Assembly: GCA_000719695.1 (NCBI GenBank) | Contig: JOHN01000021.1 | Span: 1-64,000, forward strand | DNA: 64,000 nucleotides | Direction: 5' to 3' | Origin: Streptomyces sp. NRRL F-6131 | GTDB lineage: Bacteria; Actinomycetota; Actinomycetes; Streptomycetales; Streptomycetaceae | Shown here: positions 43,706 to 54,322 of the stretch, one piece after another | Numbering within the stretch: position 1 is the stretch's first letter | Layout: the number at the start of each line of letters is the position of its first letter | Notes under the pieces: generated by a model | Told to the model about the DNA's origin: nothing | Seen by the model: only the letters and a program-made list of their open reading frames with translations | Database searches by the model: none | Position numbers and translations under genes: made by a program

Positions 43706-44093
43706 CCGTGCCTCCTCGTAGCGTTGCTCGGTCAGATTCCCATGATCACCCATCCACCGCGTCCTGGCCACCCATTCGACAAGGTCCATGTCGGGAATGG
43801 GCGGTCCTGCGGTGGTGATCCGAGCGCACAAGGGCGCTCACGCTGAGTGCACGCCCCCGGAGGGCTACCGCCGTTCGGCGCGAACGGGCTGATCAGCAGC
43901 GTGGGCCCGACCACGATCGAGTGGTGGGCCGACGGAAGCTCCTCAAACGGAATGCGCGACCTCTTCATTCCCGGACACGCCGGAAGGACTAGTTTTTCTG
44001 GTCCAAAAAGGGGAGGAAACGTCTAGCCCGGGCCGGACGGGAAGCCGAAGGCCCGGTCGTCCGTACGGACGACCGGGCCCTGGCGCAGTGGAA
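43706..44093. promoter_or_regulatory. gbn upstream region with GATC cluster
   Basis: This 388-base gap holds the gbn promoter and the end of the ABC-F unit. GATC occurs at 43744, 43817, 43891 and 43915. A notably AT-rich patch with TTTTTCTGGTCCAAAAA is at 43993-44009. No convincing additional gene was found. Confidence 0.5.
44050..44079 (-). terminator. Terminator of ABC-F gene
   Basis: A 30-base near-continuous palindrome (15-bp arms, GTAC at the apex) lies 15 bases after the ABC-F stop. Confidence 0.8.
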
Positions 44094-45692
<1,599 letters not shown>

Positions 45693-45914
45693 GGCTGGGG
45701 AATTCTCCTGGGACGTGGGCGGGCGACCGGACGGACTCGGGCCGGGGCGGCGGGAAGGGGCGTCGTCGACGGGTTCGGCGGACCGCACGGGGCGGCGCCG
45801 CTCGCCCGCTAGTGCCCGGAGAGAACAGCCATGGCGGCAAGTCTACCGGGCCGCGCGGGCGACCCCGGAGGCGATGGCCCGCCCGGGGCACCGGGCCGCC
45901 TGCCGGCGACCCCG

Positions 45915-46844
45915 CTAGCGCGCCCGCGAACCGTCCTCGTCCGCCGTGCAGCCGCCCGCCGGGCGGACGGCGGCGAACGGCTCGGCCGCGCTGCCGCAGG
46001 CCGCCTCGGGCGCGGCCGCCCAGGTGTCGAAGACCCGGGGAGCGACGATCGGCCCGTCCGAGATCAGCACCCGGCGGCCGTCCAGCGCCTTCATCGAGGC
46101 GCCCGGACCGGCGTTCAGCTGCCAGCCGGTGCTGTCCATCCGGAAGCCGGTGATCCCGCCGGAGACCGGCTGGCCGCTGCTGTTGGCGCAGCTGCGCGGG
46201 ATCAGCACCGCGAAGTCGGTGGCCACCGTGCGCTCCGGGTCGTAGACGCAGTTGCCGGCCGGCTTGGAGTTGTAGCGCAGGTCGCCGTCGGCGTCCCGGA
46301 AGCCCATGGTCAGGTCGGGCGTGACCACCGCCACCCACGGCGTCGACTGCGCGACGGTGCGCAGCGCCGCCGCGGCCCGCTCGGTCGCCTGCTGCTTGCG
46401 CTGCTCCTCGGTCCGCCGGTCGGGGCCCGGCTCGCCCGAGCCGCGCAGCCACTCCGCCATGCCGGGCACCGCGCGGTGCCAGCGCACCTGCTGGTCGCCG
46501 GGCCGGACCGAGGTGACCAGGCCGTCGTCCCAGACCACCACGGCGTTCTCGCCGGCCATCGCCAGGTAGAGCGCGGTGGCGCCCTCCCGCTGGTAGGACC
46601 AGGCGTGCTCGCCGGTGCCCCGGTGGTAGGCCTCCAGACCGGGGCCGACCCGCAGGTCCAGGTCGGCCGCGTCCAGGGTCGCGGTGGCGTCCGCGCTCGC
46701 GTCCGCGACGCCCTTGGCGGCCACCCGGTCGCCGAACGGGACCGGCTTGTTGGCGTGCGCGGCGGCGCCCGCCACGAGGACCAGCAGGACCGCCGAGGCA
46801 GGCAGGATCGACCGGGGGCTGAGGGCGCGCGACTTCCAGGACAC
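45915..46844 (-). CDS. Secreted or membrane-anchored beta-propeller-like protein
   Basis: I do not recognise this 309-residue protein beyond fold hints. An N-terminal hydrophobic segment (about 12-30, ILPASAVLLVLVAGAAAHA) looks like a signal peptide. The rest has repeated WSYQREGATALYLAM and WDDGLVTSVRPGDQQVRWHRAVP patterns of PQQ/WD-like blades and four cysteines. The GTG at 46844 is tentative; its ribosome-binding site is weak. Confidence 0.7.
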   Translation of the reverse strand: MSWKSRALSPRSILPASAVLLVLVAGAAAHANKPVPFGDRVAAKGVADASADATATLDAADLDLRVGPGLEAYHRGTGEHAWSYQREGATALYLAMAGENAVVVWDDGLVTSVRPGDQQVRWHRAVPGMAEWLRGSGEPGPDRRTEEQRKQQATERAAAALRTVAQSTPWVAVVTPDLTMGFRDADGDLRYNSKPAGNCVYDPERTVATDFAVLIPRSCANSSGQPVSGGITGFRMDSTGWQLNAGPGASMKALDGRRVLISDGPIVAPRVFDTWAAAPEAACGSAAEPFAAVRPAGGCTADEDGSRAR

Positions 46845-47230
46845 GGGCGGAGCGTACCTTTCGGCACCCGCGCGAGTCAGCCGGACTTCTCCGTGCGGCC
46901 GAACGGCGGAACCCCGTCCGCCGGTTCCGCGCGCCCCGCCCGCAAGCACCCGGCGACCTGCGCCGTCGGGCCCGGCGCGGCTCCCGAGGGCGCCGGGACG
47001 GGGCGGCGCGGTAGGGCCCCCGGGGCCCTGCGGACTGTTACGGAGGTGATACACGGCACACCGCCGGACGGCGTTCGAATACCGCCCACTTTAGGGTGAC
47101 ATTCGGCTTTTCCCCGGCCGGGCGGCCCTACTGTCGGCAGTCGGGACACCACTGTGCGTGGTCCCGCCCGACCCGCCCCGCCCGCCGCGCCCACCGTGGC
47201 ACCGGCCGGGGACCCGTCCGAGGAGAGACC
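46845..47230. other. Divergent intergenic region upstream of GH26-like gene
   Basis: This 386-base gap should contain promoters for both flanking secreted-protein genes. AT-richer patches at 47037-47056 and 47083-47112 (CACTTTAGGGTGACATTC) are the best candidates. No hairpin or operator was recognised. Confidence 0.35.
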
Positions 47231-48523
47231 ATGCGATTCGGCCGCCTGGCGCTGGCCGCCGCCACCCTGCTGCTGCTCACCACGGCCGGCGTCCCGGCCG
47301 GGACGCCGCTGAGCCAGACCGAGCGGCACTCGCTCTCCTCCGACGCGATCTCGCCGCGCGGGGCCGCCCCCCGCCCCGCGGTGCAGCGGGCCCCGCACGA
47401 GCCGCCGTTCGGGGCCTTCGTCGGCTCCTGGGACAACTACATCCCGCAGATCGGCCGGTACGCCCAGTGGCTGGGCAACGCCAACCTCCAGGTCGGGCAC
47501 ACCTATCTGGCGGGCAACGGCTGGGCGGACATCGAGGGCGAGCCGATGGTGCTCGGCATGTGGTCGCAGTGGCGGCTGGCCGACCCGTCCCGGATGCTCG
47601 TCCTCGGCGTGCCGATGCTGGTGCCCAACGAGGCCAACGTGCCGGACGGCGAGGTGGCCCGGCTGCTCGCCCAGGGCGCGCACGGCGACTTCGACCGGCA
47701 CTTCCTGCGGCTGGCCCGCCGGCTGGTCGCGCTCGGCGGCGCGGACACCGTGCTCACCCTCGGCTGGGAGATGAACGGCGTCACCTACACCCACCGCTGC
47801 AAGCCCGACCCGGCCGCCTGGAAGACCTACTGGCGGCGGATCGTCACGGTGATGCGCTCGGTGCCCGGTCAGCGGTTCCGCTTCGACTTCGCGCCCAACC
47901 GGGGGCTGGACGCGATCCCGTGGACCAAGTGCTACCCCGGCGACGACGTGGTCGACATCATCGGCATGGACAGCTACGACCAGCCGGCCGGCGGCACCTT
48001 CGACGACTACGTGCGCGAACCGTACGGGCTCCAGGACCAGGTGGAGTTCGCGGCCAAGCGCGGCAAACCGGTCTCGTACCCGGAGTGGGGGCTGTTCCGC
48101 AACGGCGACAACGCCGAGTACGTGCAGCGGATGGTCGAGTGGATCCGCACCCACGACACCGCGTACCAGACCGTCACCGACTACTGCCCGCACGGGTTCT
48201 GGCAGTGCGACCGGAACCCCCGGGCCAGTGCCCGGTTCAAGCAGCTGATGACCGGCTCCAAGGGGGCCCCGGCCTCGCCGACGGCGCCGACCGTGCCGGT
48301 GGCACCGAGCGTCCCGGCGCAGCCGACGCCCCCCGCGACGCCGACGCCGGCGGCCTCTCCGACCGCCACCCCGACGGCGCCGCCGAACCCGGGCGAGCCG
48401 TCGCCGTCCCCGGCACCGACCGCCCCGCCCGCGCCCGCGGCGCCGACCTCGCCGTCGCCGTCCGCCGTGCCGTCGCCCGGCCCGACCGCCCGGCCCGGCT
48501 GGCACTGGTGGCCGTGGTGGTAG
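47231..48523 (+). CDS. Secreted GH26-like glycoside hydrolase
   Basis: The 430-residue protein has a signal peptide (about 1-24) and a GH26-type barrel (about 58-320) with acid/base E180 in LGWEMNG and nucleophile E285 in YPEWGLF, matching mannanase-like clan A enzymes. The tail (about 325-420) is a Pro/Thr/Ala/Ser linker ending GWHWWPWW, which may bind carbohydrate. It lies at the edge of the exopolysaccharide cluster and likely cuts or remodels that polymer. GGAGAG precedes the ATG. Confidence 0.88.
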   Translation: MRFGRLALAAATLLLLTTAGVPAGTPLSQTERHSLSSDAISPRGAAPRPAVQRAPHEPPFGAFVGSWDNYIPQIGRYAQWLGNANLQVGHTYLAGNGWADIEGEPMVLGMWSQWRLADPSRMLVLGVPMLVPNEANVPDGEVARLLAQGAHGDFDRHFLRLARRLVALGGADTVLTLGWEMNGVTYTHRCKPDPAAWKTYWRRIVTVMRSVPGQRFRFDFAPNRGLDAIPWTKCYPGDDVVDIIGMDSYDQPAGGTFDDYVREPYGLQDQVEFAAKRGKPVSYPEWGLFRNGDNAEYVQRMVEWIRTHDTAYQTVTDYCPHGFWQCDRNPRASARFKQLMTGSKGAPASPTAPTVPVAPSVPAQPTPPATPTPAASPTATPTAPPNPGEPSPSPAPTAPPAPAAPTSPSPSAVPSPGPTARPGWHWWPWW

Positions 48524-48535
48524 CGGGGCGGGCGG

Positions 48536-49702
48536 TCAGCCGCGGCGGCGGGCGGCCAGCGCCTCCTTGAGCCGCGGCATCCGGGTGGTCACCACGTGCA
48601 CCGCCGCCCGCCGGGCCCGGACCGCGCCGCCCCGGGCGGCGGCCGCCGGGGCCGGACCGCGCGGGCCGAACAGCAGCCGCTGGTTCGGCAGCCGGTCCGG
48701 CCGCCAGCGCTGCTTGTACGCCTCCTGGCCGCGCAGCAGGCTTATCACCGGGATCCCGGCGTCGAGCGTCTCGTCCAGCGCGGCGCCGAACAGCAGGCCC
48801 GCGATGTCCATCCGCTCGCGCAGCTTGGGGTGCGCGCCGTACAGGTAGAGGCCGCTGAAGGACGGGCAGAGCAGCACCAGGTTGACCGCCAGCAGCTCGT
48901 CGTCCAGCCAGAACTGGTGGACGGCCGCGCGCCCGGTGGCGATCAGTCCGGCGGTGGACTCGACGAGGTGCCGGGAGAACCGCTCGGTGCGGTGCTCCGG
49001 GGTCACGCCCCGCTCCTCCCACTGGAGGAAGTGCAGCCGCAGCAGCCCGGCCACCGCCTCCGGCACCTCCTCCGGGGTCGTCGAGCGCACCTGGACGCCC
49101 GACTCGGCGATCCTGCGCAGCTTGACCCGGCTGCGCTGCGCGGTCTTCCCGGGCACCCGCTTGAGCAGCTGGTCCATCGGGAGGGCCGGCAGGTACTGGC
49201 AGAGCGAGTCCGCGAACCGGCGGCGCCGGCCACGCCACTGCTCGAAGACCCGCTGGACGGCCGCCTCCGGGTGCACCTCGCGCAGCTCCAGGCTGTGCCA
49301 CGGGCGGGTGAGCGGGAGGGCCGCGGCGAACTCCGCGGCGGCCCGGTCGGCGCAGCCGTCGTCGAGCAGGACGTCGGTGAAGTCGATCAGCCCGGCGCCG
49401 AGTCCGGTGAGCCCGCCGAGCGGGCCGCCGCGGCGCCGGAACGCGCCCGCGCCCATCAGCCGGCCCTCCCGGCGCACCAGCACCACCAGCAGGGCGCCGG
49501 GGCGGCCGTACTGGCGCCACCACGAGCGCTGCCAGACCGAGGACTGGAAGAAGGTGGCCGTCCCGCAGCGGCCGACCAGGTCGTCCCACTCCTCGGCGAG
49601 GGTGTCCAGGGCGTCGTCCTCCCGGCGCAGCTCGGTGGTCCAGCGGGCCGAGCGGGCCTGGGCGGGGAGGCCGGCGGTGGGGGTGACGGCCTCGGTGCTC
49701 AT
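48536..49702 (-). CDS. GNAT-fold acyltransferase (CelD/BcsL family)
   Basis: The 388-residue protein resembles the CelD/BcsL and FemAB-like acyltransferases (FFQSSVWQRSWWRQYG near 50-65, LFLQWEERG mid-protein, SGLYLYGAHPKLRERM and RGQEAYKQRWRP near the end). Members acetylate or otherwise acylate exopolysaccharide or cellulose. The ATG overlaps the Wzz-like stop by 4 bp. It is the last gene of the leftward EPS operon. Confidence 0.85.
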   Translation of the reverse strand: MSTEAVTPTAGLPAQARSARWTTELRREDDALDTLAEEWDDLVGRCGTATFFQSSVWQRSWWRQYGRPGALLVVLVRREGRLMGAGAFRRRGGPLGGLTGLGAGLIDFTDVLLDDGCADRAAAEFAAALPLTRPWHSLELREVHPEAAVQRVFEQWRGRRRRFADSLCQYLPALPMDQLLKRVPGKTAQRSRVKLRRIAESGVQVRSTTPEEVPEAVAGLLRLHFLQWEERGVTPEHRTERFSRHLVESTAGLIATGRAAVHQFWLDDELLAVNLVLLCPSFSGLYLYGAHPKLRERMDIAGLLFGAALDETLDAGIPVISLLRGQEAYKQRWRPDRLPNQRLLFGPRGPAPAAAARGGAVRARRAAVHVVTTRMPRLKEALAARRRG

Positions 49703-50487
49703 CGACCGCTCCCGGCTGCCGCCTCGGCCTTCGGGCCCGCCTTCGCGGCGGTGTTCGCCGCGGTCTTCGCGGCAGTCTTCACGGCGGCGGACTCCGGCTT
49801 CGCGGCGGCGGGCTCCGGCCCGGCCGCGGCGGGCTCGGGCTCGGCGGGCTCGGGGGCCGGTTCGGCGGCGCGCGGGCGCGGGGTGGTCGGGCCCCCGGGC
49901 TCGGCGGGCGCCTGCGCCGCGGCGGCCCCGGTGCCCCGGCGGCGGGTCATCATCACCAGCGCGCCGAGCAGCAGCCCGGCCGCGCCGCCCACCGCGACGT
50001 CCAGCTTGCCGGAGGGCGTGGTCGGCCGGTCGGGTTCGGCGGCGCCCGCCAGCGGGACCAGCCGGACGCCGGTCTCCTTGGTGCTGCCGTTGGCGAACGC
50101 CACCAGCGAACGGGCCACCGCGTCGGCCGCGCGGACGGCCTCCCCGGGCTCGGCGCCGGTGCCGGTGATCTCGATCATCGGGGCGTCCGGCGAGGTGGTG
50201 CCGTGCACCAGGGCCTCCAGCTCGCCCCGGGTGTGCCCGGTCTCGGCGGCGGCCGCCGCGAGCACCTGCGGCTGGCCGGCCAGCCGCCCGTACGCCTGGG
50301 CGAAGTTGACCGCGGTGGCGGCCTCGCCCTGGGTCTCGGCCACCACGATCACGTAGGAGTTGGCGGCGTACGAGGGGTGGGCGACGACGGCGTACCCGGC
50401 GCCGGCGGCGGCTCCCAGCGGCACCGCGAGGGCCATCGGCCACCAGCGGCCGACCAGCCGACGGGCGCTTCGGCGCGATTCGGTCAT
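49699..50487 (-). CDS. Wzz-like polysaccharide chain-length/co-polymerase protein
   Basis: The 262-residue protein has a TM helix at about 17-37, an extracytoplasmic helical domain, a second helix near 165-180 (AVGGAAGLLLGALVMMT) and a long Ala/Pro/Glu/Lys-rich cytoplasmic tail (AKTAANTAAKAGPKAEA). That is the Wzz/polysaccharide co-polymerase layout without a BY-kinase domain. It probably sets glycan chain length with the Wzy-like protein. Confidence 0.82.
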   Translation of the reverse strand: MTESRRSARRLVGRWWPMALAVPLGAAAGAGYAVVAHPSYAANSYVIVVAETQGEAATAVNFAQAYGRLAGQPQVLAAAAAETGHTRGELEALVHGTTSPDAPMIEITGTGAEPGEAVRAADAVARSLVAFANGSTKETGVRLVPLAGAAEPDRPTTPSGKLDVAVGGAAGLLLGALVMMTRRRGTGAAAAQAPAEPGGPTTPRPRAAEPAPEPAEPEPAAAGPEPAAAKPESAAVKTAAKTAANTAAKAGPKAEAAAGSGR

Positions 50488-50551
50488 GGGGACTCCTTGG
50501 ATATGAGGGCCGCCCGGCCGGCGGCCCGGCGGCTGCGGGGGTGCTGCCGGC

Positions 50552-51667
50552 TCAAGCCCGGGCCAGCCGGTCGTAGAGCGCGCCCAGGTCGGCGGCCACC
50601 CGGACGATGTCGTAGTGGCCGACCGCGGGAGGGCGGGGCAGCGGGTCGGGGCCGCGGTCGTCGAGGTGGCGCAGGTCGCGCAGCGCGGCGGTGTAGGCGG
50701 CCGCCTCGGAGGGGATCCGGCGGGCCTGCGGGGCGGCGCCGGGCGGCAGTTCGTCCAGGGCCGGGCAGGCGCTGTGGCGCACCGGCAGGCCGGCCGCCAG
50801 CCCCTCCAGCACGCCGAGGCCGAAGGTCTCCTCGGTGGAGGGCGCGGCGAGCACGTCCAGGGCGGTCAGCAGTTCGGGGACGTCGTCGCGCTCGCCGGTG
50901 AGCACCAGGCGGTCGCGGACGCCGAGTTCGCGGGCCCGCCGCTCCAGGGCGGCCCGTTCGGGGCCCTCGCCGATCAGGACCAGACGGGCCGCGCCGTCCA
51001 GTGCGGCGAGCGCCTCCAGCAGGACGGCGAAGCGCTTGCCGGGCACCAGCCGGCCGATTCCGCCGATCACCCAACCGCCCTGCGGCAGGCCGAGTTCGGC
51101 GCGCAGCCGGGCCCGGGTCGCGGCCCGGTCGGCGGGCGGGAGGTGGTAGCGGGCGGCGTCGATGCCGTTGGGGATCAGCTCGACCCGGGCCGGCGGCACG
51201 CCCCAGCCGTGCAGGGTCTGGGCGACCTGCCGGGAGACCGCGACGGTGGTGGTGCCGAGGCGTTCGGCGGCCAGGTAGAGGCCCTTGACGCCGCGGGTGA
51301 CCGGGCGGCCCTCGATCACCCCGGCGTGCAGCGAGTGCTCGGTGGCGACCACCGCCCGGACCCCGGCCAGCCGGGCGGCCAGCCGCCCGTACAGACCGGC
51401 CCGGTAGAGGTGGGTGTGCACCAGGTCGTACCGGCCGGACCGGACCAGGCGGGCCAGCCGGGGCAGCGCGCCGACGTCCCGGTTGCCGCGCATGCCGAGG
51501 TGGTGGACGGTGATGCCGTCGGCGCGCAGCGCGGCGGCCACCGTGCCGGGGTTGGTGAGGGCGAGCACCTCGCACTGCTGGTGGGCCGGCAGGTGGCGGA
51601 GCAGCAGGTGGAGCTGGCGCTCGGCCCCGCCGGAGGCGAGTCCGGTGACGATGTGCAGGATCCTCAC
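50552..51667 (-). CDS. GT4 family glycosyltransferase
   Basis: The 371-residue protein is a GT-B glycosyltransferase with N-terminal GLASGGAERQLHLLL and C-terminal family-4 features (PNGIDAARY, GRLVPGKRFAVLLEAL, AAPSTEETFGLGVLEGLAAGLPV, the E-x7-E motif). It adds a sugar to the lipid-linked repeat unit from an NDP-sugar. The GTG start overlaps the deacetylase stop by 4 bp. Confidence 0.93.
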   Translation of the reverse strand: MRILHIVTGLASGGAERQLHLLLRHLPAHQQCEVLALTNPGTVAAALRADGITVHHLGMRGNRDVGALPRLARLVRSGRYDLVHTHLYRAGLYGRLAARLAGVRAVVATEHSLHAGVIEGRPVTRGVKGLYLAAERLGTTTVAVSRQVAQTLHGWGVPPARVELIPNGIDAARYHLPPADRAATRARLRAELGLPQGGWVIGGIGRLVPGKRFAVLLEALAALDGAARLVLIGEGPERAALERRARELGVRDRLVLTGERDDVPELLTALDVLAAPSTEETFGLGVLEGLAAGLPVRHSACPALDELPPGAAPQARRIPSEAAAYTAALRDLRHLDDRGPDPLPRPPAVGHYDIVRVAADLGALYDRLARA

Positions 51668-52602
51668 GGCACCCTCCGCAGGCGTGCGGCCCGGGCGGCG
51701 AGGCGGTGGCGGCGGAGTTCGGTGACGGTGTCGCGCAGCCGGTGCCGGCCGCGTTTGGCGCGCAGCCGCCAGGCGCCGTCGCGGTCGCCGACGTAGCAGC
51801 GCGGCAGCGCGTACCGGCCGGTGAGCGGGGAGTGCGCGATGGCGCAGGCGTAGTCGTAGCCGGCGTCCCGGACGGCCTGGGTGGCGGCCAGGTCGACGGC
51901 GCCGTACGGGTAGCAGAAGCCGGTGACCGGGCCGCCGACCACCTCCTCCAGGAGCCGGCGGCTCTCCCTGGTCTGGGTGGCCAGCACCTCGGCGGGCAGT
52001 CCGGGCAGGGCCCGGTGGCCGAGGCCGTGCGAGCCGATCTCCCAGCCGGCGGCGGCGAGGTCGGTGACCTCCTGGACGGTGAGCAGGGTCTTCCGGGGGC
52101 CCTCGACGTCCCAGTCGTTGGCGCGGCCGAGCAGGTCGGCGACCACGTAGGCGGTGGCGGTGAAGCCGTACGCCTGCAGAATCGGTACGGCGTGCCGGGC
52201 GAAGTCGGCGTAGCCGTCGTCGAAGGTGAGGCCGACCAGCTTGTCGGCCCGGCCGGCCGCCCGGGCCCGCATCAGTTCGCGCACCGAGACGCCGCGCCGC
52301 CCGCGGCGGTGCAGCCAGGCGATCTGCTCGGCGAACCGCTCCGGGCTGACGGTGAGCTGGTACGGGTCCTCCTTCTCGACGGCCACCGAGTGGTACATCA
52401 GGACCCACGGCGAGGTGGTCTCGGCGAGCGGGAGTTCGGCGAGCGGGCTCCGGCTCCTGGGCAGCCGGGCCGGTGGCCGGCGCGCCCCGGTCTGCGGCGT
52501 CCCGGTCTGCGGCGCGTCGGTGTGCCGACCGCCCACCGCCGGGGCGGCGGGGCGGCGTACGCCCGACGGGACCGACCGGACGGTTCCCCGTTCAGCGTCC
52601 AT
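51664..52602 (-). CDS. Polysaccharide deacetylase (NodB/CE4)
   Basis: The 312-residue protein has the NodB homology domain: LMYHSV, metal-binding TFDDGY, HGLGHR and YPYGAVD. It removes N- or O-acetyl groups from a glycan. An N-terminal Arg/Pro-rich region of about 60 residues lacks a clear signal peptide, so it may act in the cytoplasm or be anchored otherwise. I use the ATG at 52602 (AAGGGAAG upstream), which overlaps the Wzx stop by 11 bp; an ATG at 52620 is also possible. Confidence 0.9.
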   Translation of the reverse strand: MDAERGTVRSVPSGVRRPAAPAVGGRHTDAPQTGTPQTGARRPPARLPRSRSPLAELPLAETTSPWVLMYHSVAVEKEDPYQLTVSPERFAEQIAWLHRRGRRGVSVRELMRARAAGRADKLVGLTFDDGYADFARHAVPILQAYGFTATAYVVADLLGRANDWDVEGPRKTLLTVQEVTDLAAAGWEIGSHGLGHRALPGLPAEVLATQTRESRRLLEEVVGGPVTGFCYPYGAVDLAATQAVRDAGYDYACAIAHSPLTGRYALPRCYVGDRDGAWRLRAKRGRHRLRDTVTELRRHRLAARAARLRRVP

Positions 52603-54322
52603 GAGGAGGCTTCCCTTCATCGGCGACAGGTGACGGGCCGGGGACCGGTCCCAGGGCCCGGGCGGCGGCGCGGAACGGACCGCGCACCTCACGGGCACCG
52701 AGACCGGTGCCCAGGGCGGCGAAGGCCAGCGCGACGGTGAGGCCGCCGAGCACGGTGGAGAGCAGGGGGTCGGCGGTGAGGCCCGCCACGGGCACGCCGA
52801 CCGCGGCCGCGCCCGCCGCCGCGGCCAGCAGCCGGGCCTGGCCGCCGAGGACCAGCCGCAGCCGCAGCGGGATGCCGCGCAGGACCAGCCCGCGCAGCAG
52901 CAGCGCCGCGGTCGTGGTGATGCCTGCCGCGTTGCCGGCGGCCAGGCCGAGGGCGCCGAACCGGGGGGTGGCCAGCAGGCCGACGGTGACGGTGACGACC
53001 AGGCCGAGCGCCATGGCGGCGGCCGGGTACCAGTCGAGCAGCCGGCGCCCGCCGTCGTCGGGGCTCGGGTCGCCGGCCCGGCGGACCACCGGACGCAGCG
53101 AGAAGTACGGGCGGATCATCACGCCGATCAGCGCCTGGGCCAGCAGGCCGACGCTGTAGATCCGGATGACGGCGGCGGTGGCGGCGGTGTCCCGGGGGCC
53201 GAAGGCACCGCGTTCGAAGAGCAGCGCGACCACCGACGGGGCGCAGGCCATCAGGAAGGCGGTGCCGAGCAGCACCACGGCGGCCGCCTGGCCGAGGTCC
53301 TTCTCGACCCGGTCCCGGGCGGCCGTGAGGTCCCCGGCGGCGAGCGCCCGGGCGACCAGCGGGAAGGTGACGGTGCAGATCAGGATCCCGGCCGTCATGG
53401 CGAGCTGGGAGACCTTGGCGGCGTAGTTGAGGTGGGAGATGGTGCCGGGCGGCAGCCCCGAGCCGAGGTAGCGCTCGATGAAGACCTGGGCCTGGCGGGT
53501 CAGGGTGAACACGCCGACCGGCAGCAGGGCCAGCGGGATCAGCACCAGGGCGTTGCGGGAGCGGCGGCCGCGGGCGGTGCGGGCGGTGCCGCCGCCGAGC
53601 GCGCGCAGGAACGGGCCGACCAGCAGACCGGCCATCAGCAGGCTGCCCAGGGCGACGCCGAGCGCGGCGGAGCGCACCCCCCACAGCGCGTGGCAGGTGA
53701 GCAGGACGACCAGGATGCCGAGGTTGTAGGCGACGTAGATGCCCGCCGGGGCGGTGAACCGGTGGTGGGCGCGCAGCGCGGCGGCGAGGTAGCCGGCCAC
53801 GCCGAACGGCAACACGGTGAGCGCGGTGATCCGGGTGCAGGTGACGGCGAGGTCCGGGTTGGCGAGGCCGGGGGCGAGCAGGTCGACGAGCCGGGGCGCG
53901 CCGAGGGCGGCGCCGAGGGAGAGGGTGGACAGCGCGAGCAGCAGCCAGGGCAGGGTGGCCCGGACCACCTGGCGGACCGGGTCGGGGCCGTCCGGGCGCT
54001 CCTCGCGGAGCACCAGGGCGAGGGCGAAGGCGGGCACCATCAGGAAGGACATGGCGTCCTCGATGAGCAGCGGTGCGGCGGTCTCGGGGACGGTCCAGGC
54101 GACCAGGAAGGCGTCGGTGCCCTGGTTGGCGCCGAAGTAGCGGGCGAGCAGGAGGTCGCGGAGCAGGCCGAGCGCGGAGCCGGCGGCGCTGAGCACGGCG
54201 GTGACGCCGAAGGCCCTGGCGAGGAAGCCGCCGCGGGGGGCGGCGGCCGGACCGGGCTCCGTCGGCGCGGACCTGGGGCCGGGCAGGGTGGCGGGCAGGA
54301 CCGTCGGCTGATCCGTCGTCAT
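52592..54322 (-). CDS. Wzx/MurJ-like lipid-linked oligosaccharide flippase
   Basis: The 576-residue protein has about 14 membrane segments and the MurJ/MviN/Wzx pattern (LGLLRDLLLARYFGANQGTDAF near 52-73, FERGAFGPRDT near 370). It should flip the undecaprenyl-linked repeat unit across the membrane. Its ATG overlaps the Wzy-like stop by 4 bp, and the open frame extending upstream to 55264 runs through the polymerase gene and is rejected. Confidence 0.92.
   Translation of the reverse strand: MTTDQPTVLPATLPGPRSAPTEPGPAAAPRGGFLARAFGVTAVLSAAGSALGLLRDLLLARYFGANQGTDAFLVAWTVPETAAPLLIEDAMSFLMVPAFALALVLREERPDGPDPVRQVVRATLPWLLLALSTLSLGAALGAPRLVDLLAPGLANPDLAVTCTRITALTVLPFGVAGYLAAALRAHHRFTAPAGIYVAYNLGILVVLLTCHALWGVRSAALGVALGSLLMAGLLVGPFLRALGGGTARTARGRRSRNALVLIPLALLPVGVFTLTRQAQVFIERYLGSGLPPGTISHLNYAAKVSQLAMTAGILICTVTFPLVARALAAGDLTAARDRVEKDLGQAAAVVLLGTAFLMACAPSVVALLFERGAFGPRDTAATAAVIRIYSVGLLAQALIGVMIRPYFSLRPVVRRAGDPSPDDGGRRLLDWYPAAAMALGLVVTVTVGLLATPRFGALGLAAGNAAGITTTAALLLRGLVLRGIPLRLRLVLGGQARLLAAAAGAAAVGVPVAGLTADPLLSTVLGGLTVALAFAALGTGLGAREVRGPFRAAARALGPVPGPSPVADEGKPPHGR

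Noticed and set aside
43732..43968. 78-codon minus-strand frame upstream of gbn
   Set aside because: Weak start, atypical composition, and it lies across the GATC-rich promoter region and the 5' side of gbn.
47060..47085. T-arm-like sequence GGCGTTCGAATACCGCC
   Set aside because: The stem does not pair in T-arm register and there is no acceptor, D or anticodon arm around it, so it is not a tRNA.
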